Source: Litorisediminicola beolgyonensis (GTDB lineage: Bacteria > Pseudomonadota > Alphaproteobacteria > Rhodobacterales > Rhodobacteraceae). From it: 58,420 bases of DNA. Positions 9,577 to 18,622 of this stretch are shown here, piece after piece. The translations under genes were made by a program, and so were the position numbers. A model generated the notes under the pieces. The model was not told where the DNA came from. It worked only from the letters and a program-made list of their open reading frames with translations, and ran no database searches. Numbering within the stretch: position 1 is the first letter of the stretch; every line of letters starts with the position of its first letter. The DNA lies in contig NZ_JBHTMU010000027.1 of the NCBI RefSeq assembly GCF_042679605.1, forward strand, positions 1-58,420, written 5' to 3'.

Positions 9577-9887
9577 TGGCCGCGAAACTCCGCAAAGGGG
9601 ATAAGGTCGTCGTGCTTGCCGGCAAGGACAAGGGCAAGCAGGGCACCATCCAGTCGGTCGACCCCAAATCGGGCAAGGCCGTCGTCGAAGGCGTGAACAT
9701 GGCGATCCGCCACCAGCGCCAGACGCAGAACAACCAGGGCGGCCGTCAGCCGAAGGCGATGCCGATCGACCTCTCGAACCTCGCCATCGTCGATGCCAAT
9801 GGCAAGCCGACCCGCGTCGGCTTCAAGGTTGACGGCGACAAGAAGGTGCGCGTCGCCAAGACCACGGGGGACGTGATCGATGCTTGA
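9576..9887 (+). CDS. rplX: 50S ribosomal protein L24
   Basis: This 103-residue assembly-initiator protein of the large subunit begins MAAKLRKGDKVVVLAGKDKG, the KOW motif. The NQGGRQPKAMPIDLSN segment is typical for alphaproteobacterial L24. Its start overlaps the rplN stop by one base and its end overlaps the rplE start by 8 bases, so the three genes are probably coupled in translation. Confidence 0.97.
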   Translation: MAAKLRKGDKVVVLAGKDKGKQGTIQSVDPKSGKAVVEGVNMAIRHQRQTQNNQGGRQPKAMPIDLSNLAIVDANGKPTRVGFKVDGDKKVRVAKTTGDVIDA

Positions 9888-10440
9888 TACCGCAACCTAC
9901 ACCCCGCGTCTCAAGGCCCAGTTCCGCGAGACGATCAAGCCCGCTCTGAAAGAAGAGTTCGGCTACAAGAACGACATGCAGATCCCGCGCCTGGACAAGG
10001 TCGTCCTGAACATCGGCTGCGGGGCCGAGGCCGTTCGCGACAGCAAGAAGGCCAAATCGGCGCAGGAGGATCTCTCCCGCATCGCAGGTCAGCACGCCGT
10101 CGTCACCAAGGCGAAGAAGTCGATCGCCGGCTTCCGCGTCCGGGAAGAGATGCCGCTCGGCGCCAAGGTCACCCTCCGCGGCGACCGCATGTACGAGTTT
10201 CTTGACCGCCTGATCACCGTGGCGATGCCGCGGATCCGCGACTTCCGCGGCGTGAAGCCCAGCTTCGACGGCCGTGGCAACTTCGCGATGGGCCTCAAGG
10301 AGCACATCGTTTTCCCGGAGATCGAGTTCGACAAGGTCGACGAGGTCTGGGGCATGGACATCATCATCACGACGACCGCGCAGACCGACGCGGAAGCCAA
10401 GGCGCTGTTGAAGCATTTCAACATGCCGTTCAGCGCGTAA
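9880..10440 (+). CDS. rplE: 50S ribosomal protein L5
   Basis: This 186-residue 5S rRNA-binding protein starts MLDTATYTPRLKAQFRETI and has the conserved IPRLDKVVLNIGCGEA-like and GLKEHIVFPEIEFDKVDEVWGMDI segments. It overlaps rplX by 8 bases and is followed by rpsN after 13 bases, the usual spc order. Confidence 0.98.
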   Translation: MLDTATYTPRLKAQFRETIKPALKEEFGYKNDMQIPRLDKVVLNIGCGAEAVRDSKKAKSAQEDLSRIAGQHAVVTKAKKSIAGFRVREEMPLGAKVTLRGDRMYEFLDRLITVAMPRIRDFRGVKPSFDGRGNFAMGLKEHIVFPEIEFDKVDEVWGMDIIITTTAQTDAEAKALLKHFNMPFSA

Positions 10441-10453
10441 GGGGACCCTGACC

Positions 10454-10759
10454 ATGGCAAAGAAATCCATGATCGAACGCGAGAAGAAGCGTCAGCGCCT
10501 CGTGGCTCAATACGCCGAGAAGCGCGCCGCTCTGAAAGAGATCGCGACCGATGAATCGAAGCCGATGGAGGAGCGCTTCAAGGCGCGCCTGAAGCTGGCG
10601 CAACTGCCGCGCAACAGCTCGCCCACCCGTCTTCACAACCGCTGCCAGCTCACCGGCCGGCCGCACGCCTACTACCGCAAGCTGAAGATCAGCCGGATCA
10701 TGCTGCGCGAGCTCGGCTCGCAGGGCCTGCTTCCGGGCATGGTCAAGTCCAGCTGGTAA
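10454..10759 (+). CDS. rpsN: 30S ribosomal protein S14
   Basis: This 101-residue protein begins MAKKSMIEREKKRQRLVAQY. It is the long, zinc-free form: the RPHAYYRKLKISRIMLRELG end is present, but the CxxC pairs of the short zinc-binding type are absent. It acts in the 30S head near S3 and S10. Confidence 0.97.
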   Translation: MAKKSMIEREKKRQRLVAQYAEKRAALKEIATDESKPMEERFKARLKLAQLPRNSSPTRLHNRCQLTGRPHAYYRKLKISRIMLRELGSQGLLPGMVKSSW

Positions 10760-10771
10760 GGAGGGAGCGAG

Positions 10772-11164
10772 ATGAACGATCCTATCGGCGATATGCTCAC
10801 CCGCATCCGCAACGCGCAGATGCGTGGCAAGTCCACCGTGTCCACTCCGGCGTCCAAGCTCCGGGGCTGGGTGCTCGATGTGCTCGCGGATGAAGGCTAT
10901 ATCCGCGGCTACGAGTCCGGCACCGACAAGAGCGGCCATCCGACGCTCGAGATCGCGCTGAAGTATTACGAGGGCACTCCGGTGATCCGCGAGCTCAAGC
11001 GCGTCTCCAAGCCCGGCCGCCGCGTCTACATGGCCGTCAGCGACATCCCGCAGGTCCGTCAGGGCCTGGGCGTGTCGATCGTCTCCACGCCCAAGGGCGT
11101 GATGTCGGACGCAAACGCCCGCAGCCAGAACGTTGGCGGCGAAGTGCTTTGCACCGTCTTCTAA
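10772..11164 (+). CDS. rpsH: 30S ribosomal protein S8
   Basis: This 130-residue central-domain 16S-binding protein begins MNDPIGDMLTRIRNAQMRGK and contains the YISDIPQVRQGLGVSIVSTPKG-like C-terminal segment and the GGEVLCTVF end. S8 is the spc-operon repressor in E. coli; no mimic of its 16S site near rplE was identified here by eye. Confidence 0.98.
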   Translation: MNDPIGDMLTRIRNAQMRGKSTVSTPASKLRGWVLDVLADEGYIRGYESGTDKSGHPTLEIALKYYEGTPVIRELKRVSKPGRRVYMAVSDIPQVRQGLGVSIVSTPKGVMSDANARSQNVGGEVLCTVF

Positions 11165-11178
11165 GGAGGTCCTGAGAG

Positions 11179-11712
11179 ATGTCTCGTATTGGCAAACAAC
11201 CGGTCGAGCTGCCCTCGGGGGTCACCGCCTCCGTGTCCGGCCAGACCGTTGAAGTGAAAGGGCCGAAAGGCACCCAGAGCTTCACCGCGACCGACGACGT
11301 GACCATCACGGTCGAAGACAACGCCATCAGCGTGGCGCCGCGCGGCAATTCCAAGCGCGCGCGCCAGCAGTGGGGGATGTCCCGCACCGTGATTTCGAAC
11401 CTGGTCCACGGCGTTCAGAACACCTTCAAGAAAGAGCTCCAGATCCAGGGTGTGGGTTACCGCGCCCAGGTTCAGGGCAACGTCCTGAAGCTGAACCTCG
11501 GCTATTCGCACGATGTCGACTTCCCGATCCCGCAGGGGATCACCATCACCGCGGCCAAGCCCACGGAACTCACCGTCGAAGGCCACGACCTCCAGCAGGT
11601 CGGCCAGGTGGCTGCGAACATCCGCGACTGGCGGCGGCCCGAGCCCTACAAGGGGAAGGGTATTCGCTATAAGGGCGAATACATTTTCGCCAAGGAAGGC
11701 AAGAAGAAGTAA
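11179..11712 (+). CDS. rplF: 50S ribosomal protein L6
   Basis: This 177-residue protein begins MSRIGKQPVELPSGV and has the two L6 repeats, including GVGYRAQVQGNVLKLNLGYSH and the C-terminal RRPEPYKGKGIRYKGEYI signature. It binds near the sarcin-ricin loop. An AAGGAGGT ribosome-binding site lies at the rpsH stop. Confidence 0.98.
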   Translation: MSRIGKQPVELPSGVTASVSGQTVEVKGPKGTQSFTATDDVTITVEDNAISVAPRGNSKRARQQWGMSRTVISNLVHGVQNTFKKELQIQGVGYRAQVQGNVLKLNLGYSHDVDFPIPQGITITAAKPTELTVEGHDLQQVGQVAANIRDWRRPEPYKGKGIRYKGEYIFAKEGKKK

Positions 11713-11724
11713 GGACGGCAGATC

Positions 11725-12084
11725 ATGGCAACCAGCAAAAGAGCCCTGTTCCAGAAGCGCCGTCTGCGCGTGCGGAACAAGCTTCGGTCGGTCAATGTCG
11801 GGCGTGCGCGCCTGTCGGTTCACCGCTCGAACAAGAACATCAGCGTCCAGCTGATCGACGACGTCAACGGCGTCACCCTCGCCTCCGCCTCCACCATGGA
11901 GAAGGACCTGGGCGTGGTCGGCAAGAACAACGTGGAGGCCGCTCAGAAGATCGGCGCCGCGATTGCCGAGCGTGCCAAGAAGGCAGGCGTCGAAGAGGCC
12001 TATTTCGACCGCGGTGGGTTCCTCTACCACGGTCGCGTCAAGGCGCTCGCCGATGCGGCCCGCGAGGCGGGTCTGAAGATCTGA
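11725..12084 (+). CDS. rplR: 50S ribosomal protein L18
   Basis: This 119-residue 5S rRNA-binding protein begins MATSKRALFQKRRLRVRNKL and ends FDRGGFLYHGRVKALADAARE, the standard L18 C-terminus. It is followed by a 192-bp spacer rather than a tight junction with rpsE. Confidence 0.98.
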   Translation: MATSKRALFQKRRLRVRNKLRSVNVGRARLSVHRSNKNISVQLIDDVNGVTLASASTMEKDLGVVGKNNVEAAQKIGAAIAERAKKAGVEEAYFDRGGFLYHGRVKALADAAREAGLKI

Positions 12085-12276
12085 TCCGGCTCCTGCGGCA
12101 CCCGACCGGGCGCCGCGACCGGACAAGAGATTGGCGGGGCGCCTCGTGCGCCCCGTCTCTGCAGACGGAGCAAGAGGTTCCGTCTCGATGATCGGGGGGC
12201 GCTGCCTGCGTGCAGGCCCACTTCGATTGGATCAACTCCGCGCGACATCCGCGCGATATGATTGGGAAAATGCCAA
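12085..12276. other. rplR-rpsE spacer with three hairpins
   Basis: Three short perfect stems stand in a row: GGGGCGC/GCGCCCC (12136-12154), CCGTCT/AGACGG (12153-12168) and CGCGCG/CGCGCG (12239-12255). The first has no U-run. The last lies about 20 bases before the rpsE ATG, close to its ribosome-binding site. They may be processing or attenuation structures; no gene is seen. Confidence 0.45.
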
Positions 12277-12855
12277 ATGGCAGAACGTGAGAACAGAGGC
12301 CGGGGCCGTCGCGACCGCGACGAGACGCCGGAATTCGCAGATCGCCTCGTCGCGATCAACCGGGTGTCGAAGACGGTGAAGGGCGGCAAGCGCTTCGGCT
12401 TCGCGGCGCTCGTGGTCGTCGGTGACCAGAAGGGCCGTGTCGGCTTCGGCAAGGGCAAAGCCAAGGAGGTCCCAGAGGCCATCCGCAAGGCCACCGAGCA
12501 GGCAAAGCGCCAGATGATGCGCGTGCCGCTGCGCGAAGGCCGCACGCTGCACCACGACATCGACGGTCGTCACGGCGCTGGCCGGGTGGTGATGCGCACC
12601 GCTCCGCAGGGTACCGGGATCATCGCCGGTGGTCCGATGCGTGCGGTGTTCGAGATGCTGGGCGTGCAGGACGTGGTCGCCAAGTCGATCGGGTCGCAGA
12701 ACCCCTACAACATGATCCGTGCCACCCTGAACGGCCTGACCAAGCAGCAGTCGCCGCGCAATGTCGCGCAGCGCCGCGGCAAGAAGGTCGCCGACATTCT
12801 TCCCAAGCGGGACGACGCTCCGGCGGAGTCCAGCCAGGTTGCCGAGGAGGCGTAA
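12277..12855 (+). CDS. rpsE: 30S ribosomal protein S5
   Basis: This protein of about 192 residues starts MAERENRGRGRRDRDETPEF at ATG 12277; a TTG 15 bases upstream is in frame but less likely. It has the double-stranded RNA-binding KGGKRFGFAALVVVGDQKG segment and the ARTAPQGTGIIAGGPMRAVFE-like core that joins the mRNA entry channel. It follows rplR after a structured spacer and precedes rpmD by 3 bases. Confidence 0.97.
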   Translation: MAERENRGRGRRDRDETPEFADRLVAINRVSKTVKGGKRFGFAALVVVGDQKGRVGFGKGKAKEVPEAIRKATEQAKRQMMRVPLREGRTLHHDIDGRHGAGRVVMRTAPQGTGIIAGGPMRAVFEMLGVQDVVAKSIGSQNPYNMIRATLNGLTKQQSPRNVAQRRGKKVADILPKRDDAPAESSQVAEEA

Positions 12856-12858
12856 CTC

Positions 12859-13047
12859 ATGGCCAAGACCATCGTCGTCAAGCAGATCGGCTCGCCGATC
12901 CGCCGTCCCGCCATCCAGCGCCAGACGCTGATCGGCCTGGGGCTGAACAAGATGCACAAGACCCGCGAGCTCGAGGATACGCCCTCGGTGCGCGGCATGA
13001 TCCGCAAGATCCCGCATCTCGTCGAGATCGTCGAAGAGCGCGGCTGA
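12859..13047 (+). CDS. rpmD: 50S ribosomal protein L30
   Basis: This 62-residue protein begins MAKTIVVKQIGSPIRRPAIQ and has the TLIGLGLNKMHKTRELEDTP signature of L30. It is the last gene of this ribosomal block: two hairpins and a strong terminator follow, so rplO is in a separate unit. Confidence 0.97.
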   Translation: MAKTIVVKQIGSPIRRPAIQRQTLIGLGLNKMHKTRELEDTPSVRGMIRKIPHLVEIVEERG

Positions 13048-13048
13048 G

Positions 13049-13093
13049 GCGATTTCCGATCCGGAAATCGCGCGAATTCCGGTTCGGAATTCG
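13049..13093. repeat. Twin hairpins after rpmD
   Basis: Two perfect stems stand side by side: GCGATTTCCG with CGGAAATCGC (13049-13071, loop ATC) and CGAATTCCG with CGGAATTCG (13073-13093, loop GTT). Both arms carry TTCCG/CGGAA next to a 3-base loop. They begin one base after the rpmD stop and precede the terminator. They may protect the 3' end of the mRNA or be a dispersed palindrome. Confidence 0.65.
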
Positions 13094-13114
13094 GCAGCGC
13101 CCTGATACATGCCA

Positions 13115-13145
13115 CGCCCTCCGGAACCGTCCGGGGGGCGTTTTT
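13115..13145 (+). terminator. Intrinsic terminator of the rpmC-rpmD operon
   Basis: An 11-bp stem (CGCCCTCCGGA with TCCGGGGGGCG, one G-U pair), loop ACCG, is followed directly by TTTTT. Confidence 0.85.
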
Positions 13146-13176
13146 ACGATCTTGGGCGCAAGGGGAGGGCGCTGGG

Positions 13177-13851
13177 ATGGATTGGACCTTCGGCTTGGGG
13201 ATCGGCCTTCTGGTCTGGATCGCCTTCGTGTTCGACCTGTTCGGCTTCGTGGCCCGGGACGAGCTTCTCCTGCGCGGCCTGATGCTGGTCGCGAGCGGCT
13301 TCTACCTCGTCTACTACTTCTTCGTCGCCGGATCCCCGCTCTGGGATGCCTTGGCGACCAACGGCGCGCTCGCGGGGGTCAACCTCGCCATGATCTTCGT
13401 GGTGATCGCCGAGCGCACCACCTTCACCATGTCGCGCGAGACGCGCGACATCTACGCGCATTTCCCGCTCTTCACCCCCGGCCAGTTCCGGCGCCTTCTG
13501 AAGGCCGCCGAGGATGTCCGCATGCGCGCCCCGCGCGAGGTGACGCGCCAGGGCGCGCCGGTCGAGCGGGTCTGGTTCCTCCTCGCAGGCAGCGCCGAGA
13601 TCGAGAAGGACGGCCACCGCGCCCGTCTCGATCCGGGACATTTCATCGGCGAGATGGGGTTTCTGAGCCAGCGCCCGGCCTCGGCGACGGTCACCCTGTC
13701 GCTCGGGGCCCGGGCGCTCGCCTGGGACGTCGCGCTGCTCGCGCGGCTGCTCGAGCGCAAGCCCGCGCTCCGCGTGGCGCTCGGAGCGCAGTTCAATCTC
13801 GATCTTGTCGAAAAGCTCGCGCGGGCCCGGCCGGGCGACGCGCCGGTCTGA
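13177..13851 (+). CDS. Popeye-like membrane protein with cyclic-nucleotide-binding domain
   Basis: This 224-residue protein has three predicted membrane helices in the first 80 residues (IGLLVWIAFVFDLFGFV; LLLRGLMLVASGFYLVYYFF; the third ends in MIFVVIAER) followed by a cytosolic domain of about 130 residues. That domain has a CNMP-binding beta-roll pattern (VERVWFLLAGSAEIEKDG, PGHFIGEMGFLSQRPASATV). The layout resembles bacterial relatives of Popeye-domain proteins. The PBC-type phosphate-binding loop (FIGEMGFL...RPASATV) is partly conserved, so cAMP or cGMP binding is plausible but unproven. It lies alone between the terminator of the rpmD operon and the GFA-family gene. The ATG at 13177 has GGGAGGG upstream. 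Confidence 0.7.
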   Translation: MDWTFGLGIGLLVWIAFVFDLFGFVARDELLLRGLMLVASGFYLVYYFFVAGSPLWDALATNGALAGVNLAMIFVVIAERTTFTMSRETRDIYAHFPLFTPGQFRRLLKAAEDVRMRAPREVTRQGAPVERVWFLLAGSAEIEKDGHRARLDPGHFIGEMGFLSQRPASATVTLSLGARALAWDVALLARLLERKPALRVALGAQFNLDLVEKLARARPGDAPV

Positions 13852-13989
13852 TCCAACCCGCCCGGTCCGTGTCGGCCGGGTGGGGGACGGGGATCCGAAG
13901 GTAGGTCTCGCTTTTTCGACGCGCTTGGCGTCCCATTGCGCCCATGCGCGCCCGCCGAAGAGGCGCGCGACACAGCGGAGGAGATAGAT

Positions 13990-14430
13990 ATGTCCGTTCA
14001 TTACCAGGGCGGCTGCGACCATGTGCATGTGCAGGCCCATGCCGAGCCCATCGATAATCACGAATGTCATTGCAACGTGTGCAAATCCGTCACCGGACAG
14101 CACACCACCCACGTCGCCTTCTTCAATTACAAGGACCTGAGCGTCGATCATCCCGAAAAGATGAAGCGCCAGCCGTTCAACGCCGACAATCCCGACGGGC
14201 CGCTCGAGCTCTGCACCTGCCTCGATTGCGGCGCCGCGCTCATGCTCGACGACAAGGTCAAGCGCATCCGCGTCGCCGTGCCGAACGTCATGGGCTACGA
14301 CGATTCCGCCTTCCCGAAGGCCGATTACCACGCCTTCTACGACGACTCGAAGGGCTACGACAAACCCGATGACGGCCGTCCCGTCTACGAGGGCCTGCGT
14401 CCGGAGTTCAGCTGGCCGAACCCGGCCTGA
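13990..14430 (+). CDS. GFA-family (glutathione-dependent formaldehyde-activating-like) protein
   Basis: This protein of about 146 residues begins MSVHYQGGCDHVHVQAHAEP. It carries the zinc ligands of the GFA fold: ECHCNVCKS near residue 30 and CTCLDCGAAL near 80. Members range from glutathione/formaldehyde adduct formation to uncharacterised zinc proteins, so the substrate is uncertain. The ATG at 13990 has GGAGGA upstream; the longer frame has no such site. It is a non-ribosomal insert between rpmD and rplO. Confidence 0.8.
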   Translation: MSVHYQGGCDHVHVQAHAEPIDNHECHCNVCKSVTGQHTTHVAFFNYKDLSVDHPEKMKRQPFNADNPDGPLELCTCLDCGAALMLDDKVKRIRVAVPNVMGYDDSAFPKADYHAFYDDSKGYDKPDDGRPVYEGLRPEFSWPNPA

Positions 14431-14560
14431 TCCACAGGCATTTCTCCGGTCCGCCGCATGGCGGGCCGGATCACGACCCTCGCCGGCCGGTCGGGCGGCA
14501 GAGAAAACCCCCAGAAAACAGCCGCATGGCGTGCAATCTTCTCGCATCCTCCACGGTCGC

Positions 14561-14589
14561 TTGAACTGCCGCGCATCCGGGTCTATACG
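14561..14589 (+). promoter_or_regulatory. Predicted promoter of rplO-secY-adk
   Basis: TTGAAC (14561-14566), an exact 17-base spacer and TATACG (14584-14589) give a near-consensus promoter with a leader of about 90 bases before rplO. The -10 hexamer equals those of the rpsL and rpmC promoters. Confidence 0.7.
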
Positions 14590-14685
14590 CGCCCGGTGAT
14601 CCCGAGGGATCCGATCCACATCATCACGAAACGCCGTGGTTGTCCCAACCGTCGCTGGGGGGCACATCCGGCAAGGAGAAGCGAC

Positions 14686-15159
14686 ATGAAACTCAACGAA
14701 CTGCGTGACAACGACGGCGCCAACCGCAAGAAAAAGCGGATCGGCCGTGGCCCGGGCTCGGGCAAGGGCAAGACGGGTGGCCGTGGTATCAAGGGTCAGA
14801 AGAGCCGCTCGGGCGTGGCCATCAACGGCTACGAAGGCGGCCAGATGCCGCTCTACCAGCGCCTTCCCAAGCGCGGCTTCAACAAGCCGAACCGCAAATC
14901 CTTCGCCGTCGTCAATCTCGGCCTGATCGAGAAATTCGTCGAAGCCGGCAAGCTCGACGCGGGCGCGACCATCACCGAGGACACGCTCGTGGCCTCCGGC
15001 CTGGTGCGCCGCAAGCTCGACGGCATCCGCGTTCTCGCCAAGGGCGACATCACCAAGAAGGTGACGCTCGAGGTGACCGGCGCCAGCCAGGCCGCCCGTG
15101 ACGCGGTCGAGAAGGCGGGCGGCACGCTCACCGTCACCGGCGCGGCGGCCACCGAGTAA
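14686..15159 (+). CDS. rplO: 50S ribosomal protein L15
   Basis: This 157-residue protein begins MKLNELRDNDGANRKKKRIG with the glycine/lysine-rich GPGSGKGKTGGRGIKGQKSR extension and the EGGQMPLYQRLPKRGF core of L15. The ATG at 14686 has AAGGAG upstream; the frame is open further 5' but that part overlaps the promoter. It is the first gene of a unit with secY and adk. Confidence 0.97.
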   Translation: MKLNELRDNDGANRKKKRIGRGPGSGKGKTGGRGIKGQKSRSGVAINGYEGGQMPLYQRLPKRGFNKPNRKSFAVVNLGLIEKFVEAGKLDAGATITEDTLVASGLVRRKLDGIRVLAKGDITKKVTLEVTGASQAARDAVEKAGGTLTVTGAAATE

Positions 15160-15207
15160 GCGGTTGCGAGCGGCGCGTCTGCCGCTTACATCACCGTAGG
15201 TTTTCCG

Positions 15208-15244
15208 AACGCCGCCCGAGCTGGAAGACGCTCCGGGCGGCGTT
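15208..15244 (+). terminator. Stem-loop between rplO and secY (attenuator-like)
   Basis: A perfect 11-bp stem, AACGCCGCCCG with CGGGCGGCGTT, closes a 15-base loop and ends in only three Ts, 24 bases before the secY start. It may partially terminate and so lower secY relative to rplO. Confidence 0.55.
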
Positions 15245-15268
15245 TCACCAATTAAAGAGGCCCTGAGC

Positions 15269-16626
<1,358 letters not shown>

Positions 16627-16630
<4 letters not shown>

Positions 16631-17274
16631 ACATCATTCTCCTTGGACCGCCGGGCGCCGGCAAAGGCACTCAGGCCCGCCATCTCGTCGAGACCCGGGG
16701 CATGACCCAGCTGTCGACCGGGGACATGCTGCGCGAGGCGCAGAGCTCGGGCACCGAGATGGGCCAGAAGGTCGCCGCGATCATGGCCAAGGGCGAGCTC
16801 GTCACCGACGAGATCGTGATCGGCCTCATTCGCGAGAAGCTCGAGGGCGAGAAGACCGCGGGCTTCATCTTCGACGGCTTCCCCCGCACGCTGGCGCAGG
16901 CCGACGCGCTGGCGGATCTGCTCTCCGAGCAGAACGAGACGCTCGATGCCGTGATCGAGATGCGTGTCGACGACGCCGCCCTGGTCGAGCGCATCACCGC
17001 GCGCTCCACCTGCGCGAATTGCGGCGAGGTCTATAACGACATCACCAAGCCGATCCCCGAGGACGGTGTCTGCACCTCCTGCGGCGAGAAGGCCGAGTTC
17101 AAGCGCCGGGCGGACGACAATGCCGACAGCCTGAAGCAGCGGCTGATGGAGTATTACAAGAAGACCTCTCCGCTGATCGGCTACTACTATGCCAAGGGTC
17201 AGCTGGCGCCGGTCGACGGTTTGGGCGAGATCGCCGAGGTCCGCGCCGAGATCGCATCGGTCCTCGACGCCTGA
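16627..17274 (+). CDS. adk: Adenylate kinase (zinc-binding LID type)
   Basis: This 215-residue enzyme interconverts AMP+ATP and 2 ADP. The P-loop GPPGAGKGTQ lies at residues 6-15, FDGFPRTLAQ is the AMP-binding segment, and the LID carries CANC at about 129-132 and CTSC at about 150, a four-cysteine zinc site. The start overlaps secY by 4 bases (ATGA), so translation is probably coupled. A hairpin with U-run follows 60 bases later. Confidence 0.98.
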
Positions 17275-17330
17275 TCGCGGAGATCTCCGACAATTCGAGA
17301 CGGTAACCGCGTCTCAACACCTTCGGGTCT

Positions 17331-17363
17331 AACCTCCTCCTGCCTGTGTCGGAGGAGGTTTTT
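17331..17363 (+). terminator. Intrinsic terminator whose 3' arm is the next gene's Shine-Dalgarno
   Basis: AACCTCCTCC (17331-17340) pairs perfectly with GGAGGAGGTT (17351-17360) around a 10-base loop and is followed by TTTC, giving five Ts in all. GGAGGAGG (17351-17358) lies 6 bases before the ATG at 17365, so it is also an ideal ribosome-binding site. A smaller stem GAGACG/CGTCTC (about 17298-17316) lies upstream. Confidence 0.75.
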
Positions 17364-17364
17364 C

Positions 17365-17847
17365 ATGGTCGGACGTCTCTTTGCCCTCGGATGCGCGCTG
17401 ATCCTCGGAGCCTGTGCCAGCAGTTCGGTCGTGCCAGTATCGAAGACCGAGTTCATGCTGCAGGCCAGCGCGGCTCCGGCTTGCGGCGCGAGCAAGACCG
17501 CCGAGTTCGCGGCCAGCATGGCGGCGATCGAAACGTTGCGGTCGGGCTATGACGGGTTCGTCATCCTGGGCGGGGAGGCGCAGAACAACGTGCGCGTGAT
17601 CCAGAGGGCGCCGACCTACGCGACAACGACATCGACCTACAATGTCTATGGCTCCTCGGTCTACGGCGAGTCCCGTACGACCTATGGCGGCGGCGGCCCG
17701 GTGATCTCCGGCTCTCACGACCAGAGCCTCTTCGTGCGGATGTTCCGCCGGGGCGATGCGGGATTCGCGGGCGCCGTTGATGCGCGCGCCATGCTCGGCG
17801 CGGACTGGCGCGAGCTGGTCGAGAACGGGCGGGCCACCTGCACCTGA
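17365..17847 (+). CDS. Putative outer-membrane lipoprotein
   Basis: This 160-residue protein has a lipoprotein signal, MVGRLFALGCALILGACASS, with lipobox LGAC; Ser-Ser after the Cys favours outer-membrane sorting. The mature part includes GYDGFVILGGEAQNNVRVIQ and a Gly/Tyr/Ser-rich linker (YNVYGSSVYGESRTTYGGGG) typical of small surface lipoproteins. I do not recognise a characterised family. Its ribosome-binding site lies within the terminator that follows adk, so read-through from adk would mask it. Confidence 0.65.
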   Translation: MVGRLFALGCALILGACASSSVVPVSKTEFMLQASAAPACGASKTAEFAASMAAIETLRSGYDGFVILGGEAQNNVRVIQRAPTYATTTSTYNVYGSSVYGESRTTYGGGGPVISGSHDQSLFVRMFRRGDAGFAGAVDARAMLGADWRELVENGRATCT

Positions 17848-18238
17848 GCTCGCTCAAGGGCGACCGGACTGCCTGATCGGCTGATTGTCGCGGGCGCTGG
17901 CGCCTGGAGACGCCGGGAGCGCGGTGGTCTGAAAGGCCCGGATCAAAGCACGCTGTCGCCGCTTGAAGCTCGGGCACGGGCGTGAAAAAGAGGGGTCCGA
18001 GGGCCTCGCGCGCGCTCCGGACAGGGGGCAGGTCGATCTCTGCCCGCGGACCCCTTGACCCTGTCCCCAAATGCCCTTACCCACCGCCATCTCCACCGGA
18101 GAATCGCTTTTGACGAGGGGCAGGGACCCATCGCCAAGATCACCTGATCGACCTTCGGCCCGCGGGCATCGCGTCCCGGGCCTTATGTTGTGAAAAAAGG
18201 GTCTGGAGCTACGGACCCGCAACGAAAGGACATAGAAC
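17848..18238 (+). promoter_or_regulatory. rpsM upstream region with promoter candidate and hairpins
   Basis: This 391-bp spacer holds no convincing gene. GGGGTCCG near 17994 can pair with CGGACCCC (18047-18054), enclosing a smaller GGGCAG/CTGCCC stem. TTGACC (18055-18060) with TACCCA 17 bases on is a fair promoter candidate. A 7-bp stem, GGGTCTG with CGGACCC (18199-18218, one G-U), lies 20 bases before the rpsM start and could be a control point for the alpha operon; this is inference. Confidence 0.4.
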
Positions 18239-18607
18239 GTGGCACGTATTGCCGGCGTCAACATCCCGACCAACAAGCGGGTGCCGATCGCACTCACCTA
18301 CATCACCGGTATCGGTCATTCCTCGGCCAAGGCCATCTGCGAAGCGGTCAACATCGACACGACCCGTCGCGTGAATGAGCTGTCCGACGCCGATGTCGTG
18401 GCCATCCGCGAGCACATCGATGCGAACTACACCGTCGAGGGCGACCTGCGCCGCGACGTGCAGATGAACATCAAGCGCCTGATGGATCTCGGCTGCTACC
18501 GCGGCCTGCGTCACCGCCGCAACCTCCCCGTGCGCGGTCAGCGCACCCACACCAACGCCCGCACCCGCAAGGGCCCGGCGAAGCCGATCGCCGGCAAGAA
18601 GAAGTAA
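18239..18607 (+). CDS. rpsM: 30S ribosomal protein S13
   Basis: This 122-residue protein starts at GTG 18239 with MARIAGVNIPTNKRVPIALT and contains LGCYRGLRHRRNLPVRGQRT, the S13 signature. It lies in the 30S head and contacts L5 and the P-site tRNA. A GTG start with AAAGGA upstream could moderate its translation. It is the first gene of the alpha operon. Confidence 0.97.
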   Translation: MARIAGVNIPTNKRVPIALTYITGIGHSSAKAICEAVNIDTTRRVNELSDADVVAIREHIDANYTVEGDLRRDVQMNIKRLMDLGCYRGLRHRRNLPVRGQRTHTNARTRKGPAKPIAGKKK

Positions 18608-18622
18608 GGGAGGTCTGATCCA

